Notes under the pieces: model-generated
Databases searched by the model: none
What the model was told of the DNA's origin: nothing
The model's input: the letters and a program-made list of their open reading frames with translations, nothing else
Shown here: positions 7,650 to 13,167 of the stretch, one piece after another
Layout: the number at the start of each line of letters is the position of its first letter
How positions within the stretch are numbered: the stretch's first letter is position 1
Program-made: the position numbers and the translations under genes
Source of the DNA: Candidatus Fermentibacteraceae bacterium
GTDB lineage: Bacteria > Fermentibacterota > Fermentibacteria > Fermentibacterales > JCC-6
NCBI GenBank assembly: GCA_029932015.1
Contig: JAOZQW010000030.1
Location: 1 to 13,167 of the forward strand
DNA length: 13,167 bases
Direction of reading: 5' to 3'

Positions 7650-7684
7650 GAAATTCACGGGTAAGTTGTAACATAAGGTTTCGG

Positions 7685-7808
7685 GGGGACGTTCGTAAGT
7701 TCATCAAGCGCGTTGACCGAATAATAGCGATTTATTATCTGTTGGAGCTATATTGATCTCTGATGCTAGTATTACTCCAACTAGCTTGATGAACTTACGA
7801 ACGTCCCC
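7685..7808. repeat. 124-bp element with perfect 25-bp inverted ends and two inner hairpins (MITE-like)
   Basis: The left arm at 7685-7709 (beginning ggggacgttcgtaagttc) is the exact reverse complement of 7784-7808. The 74-bp centre holds two further inverted repeats: ATAATA/TATTAT (7721-7726 with 7733-7738) and GTTGGAG/CTCCAAC (7741-7747 with 7775-7781). The whole can fold as a long stem carrying two hairpins. There is no transposase frame inside and no convincing target-site duplication. Its right arm overlaps the last codons of the neighbouring secreted-protein gene. It could be a non-autonomous mobile element, a structured RNA or a transcription stop between that gene and ispH. Symmetry is certain; its nature is inference. 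Confidence 0.85.
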
Positions 7809-8430
7809 GATAGAGATCTTTGATGGTGCCCCAGCTTCCGCTCTCAAGCGCACCGTGACCCCAGCCGGCCATTATGAAGTAGTCACCTGCTACAGAACCG
7901 GTCATGATCCAGGGCTCCCATACGATGAAGTCATCGCTGAAGAAGCTGTGGTCGGTGGTGTTGGGCGTGTTATCGCCGAGGAGTGCAGGCCATCCGCCAG
8001 AAGACATCTCGGTATTGACAATAACCCAGAAGTTCCGCTCGGTGCGTATGATGGGTGAATAATCGGCAAACACACCTGAGTAGTGATAGGCCGTAACAGT
8101 TGTCTGGTTAAGCTGACTTATGGGTGCGGATGAAGCACCGTTCCATAGTTCTGCATAGAAGTCACTGGTGTCCCATGGACGCTCGGCATGGTGGTAGAAC
8201 CAGTACTCAGTATTCCCGCAATCAATACCTTGACTTCCGGGCAGAAAGTCCTGGGTATCAAACCATACTCCCCTGTAAAGACCATCCCAGGTGAGCCAGT
8301 AGGAGGAGCCGTCGTCGTACCGAAGCCCGTAATCAGTACCACCACCGATGAAGACTGGATCCTCGAGCCTGAAGCTGTTTGAGAGAGCAGCAGCCGCGAT
8401 GACTGCAAATAGGATACATGTCGTTTTCAT
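7795..8430 (-). CDS. Secreted 'YDDG' protein, downstream copy of a tandem pair
   Basis: A 211-residue protein of a family I do not recognise by function. Residues 1-17 form a Sec-type signal (MKTTCILFAVIAAAALS), followed by NSFRLEDPVFIGGGTD. A YDDG motif (residues 37-40) and a run of aromatic, Gly- and Asp-rich segments such as YWLTWDGLYRGVWFDTQDFL and HSFFSDDFIVWEPWI suggest a single all-beta sandwich domain. It has no membrane anchor, no C-terminal sorting tail and no enzyme motif. It is about 70% identical by eye to the gene at 8568-9209 over its whole length. The copies match up to LYR; the last residues GRS and the TAA stop come from the inverted-repeat element. It starts at ATG with GAGGGAAGGG upstream and probably has its own promoter, since a strong terminator separates it from the other copy. 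Confidence 0.85.
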   Translation of the reverse strand: MKTTCILFAVIAAAALSNSFRLEDPVFIGGGTDYGLRYDDGSSYWLTWDGLYRGVWFDTQDFLPGSQGIDCGNTEYWFYHHAERPWDTSDFYAELWNGASSAPISQLNQTTVTAYHYSGVFADYSPIIRTERNFWVIVNTEMSSGGWPALLGDNTPNTTDHSFFSDDFIVWEPWIMTGSVAGDYFIMAGWGHGALESGSWGTIKDLYRGRS

Positions 8431-8468
8431 AAGTGATCCCTTCCCTCATAAATGAATATAGCCTGCTG

Positions 8469-8501
8469 ATTAGAATGCATAAGGGGAGGTGAGTCTGTCA
8501 A
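8469..8501 (-). promoter_or_regulatory. Possible promoter of the downstream secreted-protein copy
   Basis: On the minus strand a perfect TTGACA (8496-8501) lies just past the terminator of the upstream copy, and TCTAAT (8469-8474) could serve as the -10. The 21-base spacer is longer than ideal, so this is a weak call. A promoter is expected here because the preceding terminator should stop read-through. Confidence 0.35.
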
Positions 8502-8507
8502 GCAGTG

Positions 8508-8544
8508 AGTATAAAAGAAAGCGGCGGGTCGAAACCCGCCGCTT
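8508..8544 (-). terminator. Intrinsic terminator after the upstream secreted-protein copy
   Basis: On the minus strand an 11-bp perfect stem (8534-8544 with 8519-8529, GCGGCGGGT core) closes a TTCG tetraloop at 8530-8533. It is followed by TCTTTTAT, a T-rich tract at about 8508-8518. It begins 23 bases after the stop codon at 8568. The stable UUCG loop and T-run make this a textbook Rho-independent terminator. Confidence 0.93.
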
Positions 8545-8567
8545 CTGTACGAACCTGTCAGGTATTA

Positions 8568-9209
8568 CTACCTGTAGAGACCCTTGATGGTACCCCAACT
8601 GGCAGCATCGAGAGCACCCGTAGTATCAGGTATGATGGTTCCGGAAGCCATTACGAAGTAATCACTCGCAACAGAACCCGTGATGATCCAGGGCTCCCAG
8701 ACGATGAAGTCATCGCTGAAGAAGCTGTGGTCGGTGGTGTTGGGCGTGTTGTCGCCGAGGAGGGAAGGCCATCCACCGGCGGACATCTCGGTGTTGACGA
8801 AAGCCCAGAAGTTCTGCTCTGTATCGATAGCAGTTGCGTAGTTCGAGTAAACAGCACTGTTATGAGTGGCTGTAAGCGTAGCCTTGTCAAGCTCGGCTAT
8901 TGGCGCGGAAGCGCCGCCGTTCCAGAGCTCGGCGTAGAAGTCACTGGTGTCCCATGGACGCTCGGCGTGGTGGTAGAACCAGTACTCTGTATTGTCGCAC
9001 TCAAGACCATTGCTACCGGGGAGGAAGTCCTGTGTGTCGAACCAGACACCCCTGTAGAGGCCGCCCCATGTAAGCCAGTGGGAGGATCCATCGTCATACT
9101 GAAGCTTGTCATCGGTACCGCCGCCGATGAATACGGGATTCTCGAGCCTGAAGCTGTTTGCGAAAGCAACAGCTGCGATGATCGCAAGAACAATGAGTAC
9201 CTTTCTCAT
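8568..9209 (-). CDS. Secreted 'YDDG' protein, upstream copy of a tandem pair
   Basis: A 213-residue exported protein starting at ATG 9209 with AAAGGAG five bases upstream. The signal peptide MRKVLIVLAIIAAVAFA is followed by NSFRLENPVFIGGGTD. The mature part carries YDDG, then WLTWGGLYRGVWFDTQDFL, NTEYWFYHHAERPW and HSFFSDDFIVWEPW, the same order as in the neighbouring copy. Dense aromatics, few Lys residues and alternating hydrophobics suggest a compact beta-rich extracellular domain. No catalytic motif, lipobox, anchor or sorting domain is visible, so I give no function. It forms a monocistronic unit: a clear sigma70-like promoter immediately upstream and a strong terminator immediately downstream imply independent and probably high expression. 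A long open frame on the opposite strand (8505-9254) is a codon-bias shadow of this gene. Confidence 0.87.
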   Translation of the reverse strand: MRKVLIVLAIIAAVAFANSFRLENPVFIGGGTDDKLQYDDGSSHWLTWGGLYRGVWFDTQDFLPGSNGLECDNTEYWFYHHAERPWDTSDFYAELWNGGASAPIAELDKATLTATHNSAVYSNYATAIDTEQNFWAFVNTEMSAGGWPSLLGDNTPNTTDHSFFSDDFIVWEPWIITGSVASDYFVMASGTIIPDTTGALDAASWGTIKGLYR

Positions 9210-9261
9210 TTGTTCTCCTTTCTTCTACGTTTGGGTTACACTTCCTATAGCTAGCACGGCG

Positions 9262-9291
9262 AGTATAGGGCACTTCCGATATTACTGTCAA
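9262..9291 (-). promoter_or_regulatory. Sigma70-like promoter of the upstream secreted-protein copy
   Basis: On the minus strand TTGACA (9286-9291) and TATACT (9262-9267) are separated by 18 bases, close to consensus. The -35 box contains the TGA stop codon of uvrB. An inverted repeat CCTATA/TATAGG (9264-9269 with 9244-9249, 14-base spacer) overlaps the -10 and probable start point and could be an operator; that part is speculative. Confidence 0.8.
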
Positions 9292-11291
9292 GTCCCGCAC
9301 CAACTCCCATTCCCGACTGCTTTCAGCGCTATTCGCATCCTGTCGCGATAGGAAGCGGCGGATTCAAAATCCAGTCTGTCTGCAGCCTCCAGCATTTTTC
9401 GCTCAAGGAACACCACAGCCTCTTCTGGAGTTCCCGGAATTCCTTCATCATGTTCCCTGATGTCATCCTTTGTGCCAGTGAACATGTCTGCTACGCTGGT
9501 TGCGCTGATTATCTCTTCCCTGGATTTTACAACACCATGGGGTTCGATCCCATGCTCTCTGTTAAAGGCCAGCTGTATCTCTCTTCTCCTGGAGGTCTCC
9601 TCCATGGCAGAGCTCATTGAGATCGTTACCTTGTCGGCGTAGAGTATCACCCGTCCAGCCATGTTCCTCGCCGCTCTTCCAGCGGTCTGGATGAGACTCG
9701 TCCGGGAGCGGAGAAAGCCTTCTTTGTCAGCATCGAGTATGGCGACCAGGGCAACCTCCGGCAGGTCGAGGCCTTCTCTGAGGAGATTCACACCGACGAG
9801 AACATCGAAGTCCGCCAGCCGGAGTTCCCGCAGGATGGATACCCTCTCCAGAGCATCTATCTCACTGTGGATGTAGCGAGCACTGATACCCAGGTCTCTG
9901 AAATAGTCGGTCAGCTCCTCGGCCATCTTCTTGGTTAGAGTGGTCACCAGAACCCTCTCCCCGGCAGTCACCGCCTTCCGGGCTTCCTCGAGAAGGTCAT
10001 CAACCTGTGTAACGGCGGGTCTGACCTCCAGCTCCGGATCAACCAGACCTGTCGGTCTGACTATCTGTTCCACAATCTGGCCTGACCTGTCGAGTTCGAA
10101 CTGGGTAGGAGTAGCGGACATGCAGATCTTCTGCCCGGTCACTTCGATGAACTCATCAAGAAAGAGAGGACGGTTGTCCAGCGCGGACGGGAGCCTGAAC
10201 CCATGATCTACAAGAGTCTGCTTTCTGGACCTGTCCCCCTTGTACATAGCTGAGACCTGGGAGATAGTCCTGTGCGATTCGTCAATGAACACCAGCATAC
10301 CGTCGTCAGGGAAGTAGTCGATGAGGCAGGCGGGGCGCTCTCCTTCTTTCCTGCCGGAGATGTGTCTACTGTAGTTTTCAATGCCGGAGCAGAAACCGGT
10401 CTCCCCGAGAAGTTCGAGGTCGTAGTTCGTCCTGGACTCGAGTCTCTGAGCTTCGAGAAGCTTGCCATGCAGTCGGAAGTGCTCGAGCTGTGCCGAAAGC
10501 TCCCTCTCTATCCTGCCAGTTGCGAGATTCAGCTCTCTCTCGGTAGTGACGAAATGCCTTGCAGGATAGATGAAAGCCTCATCCATGCTTCGTTCGACCG
10601 CCCCTGTCAGGTGGTCGACCTGGTGTATGCCTTCTATCCTGTCTCCGAAGAACTCCACCCTGATCGCCTTCCGCCCATATGCGGGGACAACATCGACGAC
10701 ATCGCCTCTCACCCGGAATCGGCCCCGCGTAAGGACAACGTCATTCCTGGAGTAGTGCATTTCAACGAGCCCCTGCAGGAACCATGCAAGTCCCTGACCA
10801 GCTTCTGGAGCGATCCTGATGCAGGTTGAGCGGAAGTTGGACGGATCTCCAAGCCCATAGATGCAGCTGACTGAGGCAACGACAATGACATCCCGTCTGG
10901 AGAGGAGTGAAGTGGCTGCCCTCAGCCGGAGCCTGTCAAGCTCCTCATTGAGATCGGCGTCCTTCTCTATGAAAGTATCACTGGAGGGTATGTAGGCCTC
11001 GGGCTGATAATAGTCATAGTAACTGACGAAGTACTCGACAGCATTATCCGGAAAGAAGCTTCTGAGTTCGCTGTAGAGCTGTGCAGCAAGAGTCTTGTTG
11101 TGACTTACAACCAGGGTAGGAGTGTCCATTCTGGCGATGATCGAGGCCATCGTGAATGTCTTGCCCGAACCGGTGACCCCCATCAGGGTCTGCCACTCCA
11201 TCCCTTTATCGAGCCCGCTGATAAGCTGTTCGATGGCCTGCGGCTGGTCACCGGAAGGGGTGAAACCGCTCTTCAGGCTGAAGATACCCAA
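9288..11291 (-). CDS. uvrB: UvrABC excision repair helicase subunit UvrB
   Basis: UvrB is the damage-verifying ATPase of nucleotide excision repair; it is loaded by UvrA and recruits UvrC. The 667 residues match the family length. Visible are Walker A GVTGSGKT (38-45), SHNKTLAAQLYSE (63-75), the DNA-clamping beta-hairpin YYDYYQPEAYIP (91-102), Walker B DESH (337-340), SAT (392-394), GVNLLREGLDLPEV (500-513), motif VI QTAGRAAR (535-542) and a C-terminal UVR domain LERKMLEAADRLDFESAASYRDRM (629-652) that contacts UvrA or UvrC. Nothing is missing. The start is TTG at 11291 with GGGAGG eight bases upstream; the protein then begins like other UvrBs just before the GDQPQAI motif. It lies five bases after pheT, so translation is probably coupled within a pheST-uvrB unit. 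Its stop codon lies within the next gene's promoter. Confidence 0.98.
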   Translation of the reverse strand: MGIFSLKSGFTPSGDQPQAIEQLISGLDKGMEWQTLMGVTGSGKTFTMASIIARMDTPTLVVSHNKTLAAQLYSELRSFFPDNAVEYFVSYYDYYQPEAYIPSSDTFIEKDADLNEELDRLRLRAATSLLSRRDVIVVASVSCIYGLGDPSNFRSTCIRIAPEAGQGLAWFLQGLVEMHYSRNDVVLTRGRFRVRGDVVDVVPAYGRKAIRVEFFGDRIEGIHQVDHLTGAVERSMDEAFIYPARHFVTTERELNLATGRIERELSAQLEHFRLHGKLLEAQRLESRTNYDLELLGETGFCSGIENYSRHISGRKEGERPACLIDYFPDDGMLVFIDESHRTISQVSAMYKGDRSRKQTLVDHGFRLPSALDNRPLFLDEFIEVTGQKICMSATPTQFELDRSGQIVEQIVRPTGLVDPELEVRPAVTQVDDLLEEARKAVTAGERVLVTTLTKKMAEELTDYFRDLGISARYIHSEIDALERVSILRELRLADFDVLVGVNLLREGLDLPEVALVAILDADKEGFLRSRTSLIQTAGRAARNMAGRVILYADKVTISMSSAMEETSRRREIQLAFNREHGIEPHGVVKSREEIISATSVADMFTGTKDDIREHDEGIPGTPEEAVVFLERKMLEAADRLDFESAASYRDRMRIALKAVGNGSWCGT

Positions 11292-11295
11292 GACA

Positions 11296-12966
11296 CTAAC
11301 CTCCCAGTGAACTCAGGTCTATCTCGAAGCCGGCTGCCGGTCTGGTGATACCCCAATCGATAAGAACCGCCGGATTTATCTCGCCGAGCATTCCTGCTTT
11401 CTTTCCTCCAATGAGAACAGCAGCGGACCTTCCGGGAATGAATCTGGGATCATCGGAAGGCTCGAGTACAAGCTCCAGACCCCGCTCTCCGCAGAGAGTA
11501 CCCAGTATCGAATGAGCGTCAGCGAAATCCGCCTCATTCCCGCAGACCAGCGAGGCCAGCATCATGCCTGTCCGGCAGAGCCCTGAATCATCGCGGAGAA
11601 GCACCTCTCCAGTCTCAAAGGTTCGGTGAGGGTAGGCAGCATGTCCACTGGTGCTCTCTACATCGAGAAGTCCGGGAAGCAGAGTGTTTCTGACAACCCC
11701 ATATTCAGCGGTCATGGGATTCCTTATAACTACGGGAAGTTCGGGCGTTCTGGAGAGACCGGTGATCCGCTCAGAACTTGAGAGGACCGGGCGCAGTATC
11801 TCTTCGCAGCCTGCGCACACCATCAGCATTCTTATGGAGACGGCCAGCTCCGCCTCTTCCGATGACCGGCCAATGGTAAAATCGGAAAGAAGGAGAGGCT
11901 CGAAGACATCCAGGCCGATAGAGACAATGATATCCTCAATAAGGTCCACCGGATGGATACCGTCCCTCCTGTACGGAGGTAGAACACCGGTGATGGATTC
12001 ATCATCATAATCGACAGAGGCGTAATCCATCCTGAGCAGAGCTTCCCTGGCAGCGGCGGGTTCCACAGCTGCACCGAGAATCCTCTGTACAGCATCGTGA
12101 CTTGCCTGAAGAGTGTCCGAGAAGATGACAGGTGTGATAACATTACCTGATGCCCCTGGCACCTCGTAGGGGTATTCGACCTCAACTGGAGTGATCACGG
12201 CACCGCGATCCTCCAGATTGCAGGCAAGAATGGTCGCAGTCAGCTGGACCGTCTCCCAGTCAGTCCCGGTAACATCGCAGAAGAGGTCATCGTCCCCTGC
12301 ACGTACCTTGCCGGTCGTGTTGCTGTTGAGTACAGGGGGAAAGGAGAATATCCTGCCGTTGGAATCGGTCAGTACCGGGTACCGATCGAATCCTTCAAGC
12401 AGATGAGCGTACTCCATGCCCTTCTCGGTCAGGGTGAGTACATCTGAGAGGGTCATCTCCTCCTCACAGCCGAGAGGCAGCATCATCTCCGTCGGCGCTG
12501 ATGGCGCATACCTTACAGGGTAAGTGATCTCCCCTGCCCTGTGGAATCCTATTGCAGCAAGGCTGCGCTTCTTGCCGAATGATTCGGTCAGTTTCTCCTG
12601 GACCGCAAGAAGGGATTCCAGACCCTCCTCATCCAGTTTCCAGCCGGTTGCGCGGAATCCTGCGATGTATGGTCTGATGGATTCCATGGCGGGTTCCACT
12701 GTTAACTTCAGTGCAGGCTGTGACATCGAAGCAAGATGATCCTCACTTCCCTCTTTTTTCTTGCAGCGGATGGCTCTGGCCACCCCTTCCACGCTCCAGA
12801 GGTCCGGCCTGTTCGTATCGTTCAGCTCTATCTTCAGCGTGTTCTCATCGGCAGTATCCAGTTCCCCCTTCATGAAGATCAGGAGGTCCTCCAGCCCGGC
12901 ATCACCGGGATCGGAGATTCCTGCCAGGGTCAGGAGCTCTTTTCTGGAGACCTCTATCTTAGGCAT
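11296..12966 (-). CDS. pheT: Phenylalanyl-tRNA synthetase beta subunit, archaeal/eukaryotic type
   Basis: The beta subunit of the alpha2-beta2 PheRS that charges tRNA-Phe. At 556 residues it fits the archaeal/eukaryotic form (about 550-600) and not the usual bacterial PheT (about 800, with an N-terminal tRNA-binding EMAP-like domain and a C-terminal anticodon-binding domain), neither of which is present. It starts MPKIEVSRKELLTLAG, then NDTNRPDLWSVEGVARAI (about 49-66) as in archaeal PheT. A B3/4 editing-type region follows, with SFPPVLNSNTTGKV near its end, then a B5 segment with YRRDGIHPVDLIEDIIVSIG, and a catalytic-like core with RTFETGEVLL. ATG at 12966 overlaps the pheS stop by eight bases, showing tight coupling. 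The frame is intact throughout. Confidence 0.95.
   Translation of the reverse strand: MPKIEVSRKELLTLAGISDPGDAGLEDLLIFMKGELDTADENTLKIELNDTNRPDLWSVEGVARAIRCKKKEGSEDHLASMSQPALKLTVEPAMESIRPYIAGFRATGWKLDEEGLESLLAVQEKLTESFGKKRSLAAIGFHRAGEITYPVRYAPSAPTEMMLPLGCEEEMTLSDVLTLTEKGMEYAHLLEGFDRYPVLTDSNGRIFSFPPVLNSNTTGKVRAGDDDLFCDVTGTDWETVQLTATILACNLEDRGAVITPVEVEYPYEVPGASGNVITPVIFSDTLQASHDAVQRILGAAVEPAAAREALLRMDYASVDYDDESITGVLPPYRRDGIHPVDLIEDIIVSIGLDVFEPLLLSDFTIGRSSEEAELAVSIRMLMVCAGCEEILRPVLSSSERITGLSRTPELPVVIRNPMTAEYGVVRNTLLPGLLDVESTSGHAAYPHRTFETGEVLLRDDSGLCRTGMMLASLVCGNEADFADAHSILGTLCGERGLELVLEPSDDPRFIPGRSAAVLIGGKKAGMLGEINPAVLIDWGITRPAAGFEIDLSSLGG
11300..11305 (-). promoter_or_regulatory. Ribosome binding site deciding the uvrB TTG start
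   Basis: GGGAGG on the minus strand, eight bases before TTG at 11291 and overlapping the final glycine codons of pheT. No ATG start lies near the conserved N-terminus, so the TTG start is well supported. Confidence 0.7.
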
Positions 12967-13167
12967 CCTGGAACCCCCTTCCTCTGAGAAGCCGGTCAGG
13001 CCTGACCCGCATCTCCCTGAGTCTGGCTATGTCAGGCGTCACCAGGTCCCGTATGTCGTGCAGACCCATGGCAAGCATGGCCATCCGATCCAATCCGAGT
13101 CCCCAGGCTATCACCGGAACGTTCACGCCGAGAGGAAGGCAGACCTCAGGTCTGAACAGACCAGCGC
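12959..13167 (-). CDS. pheS: Phenylalanyl-tRNA synthetase alpha subunit, C-terminal end only
   Basis: The last 69 codons of the catalytic subunit; the rest lies beyond the right edge. The visible protein reads AGLFRPEVCLPLGVNVPVIA, then the class II motif 3 region WGLGLDRMAML (the Gly-Leu-Asp-Arg ATP-binding arginine), then HDIRDLVTPDIARLREM. The FRPEV and WGLGLDR pattern matches archaeal/eukaryotic PheS, consistent with the archaeal-type PheT next to it. The stop codon TAA (12959-12961) overlaps the pheT start. Confidence 0.93.
   Translation of the reverse strand, partial: AGLFRPEVCLPLGVNVPVIAWGLGLDRMAMLAMGLHDIRDLVTPDIARLREMRVRPDRLLRGRGFQDA

Larger units (their letters stand above)
7795..9209 (-). 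repeat. Tandem gene duplication of a secreted-protein gene
   Basis: Two homologous genes, 7795-8430 and 8568-9209, lie head to tail with 137 bp between them. DNA similarity is high in blocks: 7922-7971 is identical to 8701-8750 over 50 bases, and the region around 8157-8188 matches the corresponding part of the other copy. Divergence is concentrated in the middle and near the 3' end (residues after YFIMA/YFVMA), where the upstream copy has extra residues. The flanking non-coding sequences are not alike, so each copy has its own control region. Confidence 0.8.

Noticed and set aside
5910..7658. GTG start at 7658 for the IspH-UbiA protein
   Set aside because: A strong GGAGGG lies downstream of that GTG and in front of TTG 7634, and only the TTG start places Cys12 and His41 at the positions usual for IspH.
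7676..7816. Target-site duplication around the inverted-repeat element
   Set aside because: The bases just outside the two arms (tttcgg on the left, gataga on the right) do not form a direct repeat, so I cannot claim a duplication.
8505..9254. A 249-codon open frame on the plus strand opposite the upstream secreted-protein gene
   Set aside because: It is antisense to a gene with signal peptide, promoter, ribosome binding site and terminator, and its translation is a shadow of that gene's codon pattern. A similar frame exists opposite the paralogue, as expected from shared DNA.

Overview
The window is a bacterial chromosomal segment of moderate GC content in which every supported gene lies on the minus strand, so the biological reading direction runs from the right edge to the left. 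It opens (right edge) with the end of pheS, followed by pheT, uvrB, two tandem copies of a small secreted protein, an IspH-UbiA fusion, an SH3-domain lipoprotein, a sulfatase-fold lipoprotein, purB, a GAF plus degenerate-GGDEF membrane protein and finally purL, cut by the left edge. The housekeeping genes are bacterial in kind (UvrB, non-mevalonate IspH, a small-type PurL). PheST is instead of the archaeal/eukaryotic type, a trait known in spirochaetes and some other bacterial lineages. With the secreted 'YDDG' proteins this suggests a deep-branching uncultivated bacterium, possibly of the Fermentibacteria/FCB kind. That placement is inference and would need a phylogenetic marker tree.

Region 1 (9288-13167): pheS, pheT and uvrB form a tight unit. 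pheS and pheT overlap by 8 bases, and uvrB follows pheT by 5 bases with a TTG start whose ribosome binding site lies in the pheT 3' end. Region 2 (7685-9291): two tandem copies of a ~210-residue exported protein. The right-hand (upstream) copy has a clear sigma70-like promoter whose -35 box overlaps the uvrB stop codon, and a textbook terminator with a UUCG loop. The left-hand copy ends inside a 124-bp element with perfect 25-bp inverted ends and two inner hairpins; that element supplies the copy's stop codon.

Region 3 (4254-7634): a compact envelope-flavoured set. IspH is fused to a multi-spanning UbiA-like domain that lacks the first Asp-rich motif; after one base comes a small SH3b lipoprotein, and after an ATGA overlap a periplasmic sulfatase-superfamily protein with Thr in place of the Cys/Ser of true sulfatases. 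Region 4 (1-4227): purB, the GAF/degenerate GGDEF protein and purL. The purine genes flank a probable sensor protein, and the 128-bp purL leader holds a strong stem-loop with an alternative pairing partner next to the ribosome binding site.

The most noteworthy items are the IspH-UbiA fusion, the inverted-repeat element at the end of the duplicated gene, the archaeal-type PheRS and the degenerate signalling protein between two purine biosynthesis genes. I found no tRNA, rRNA, CRISPR array or transposase gene.
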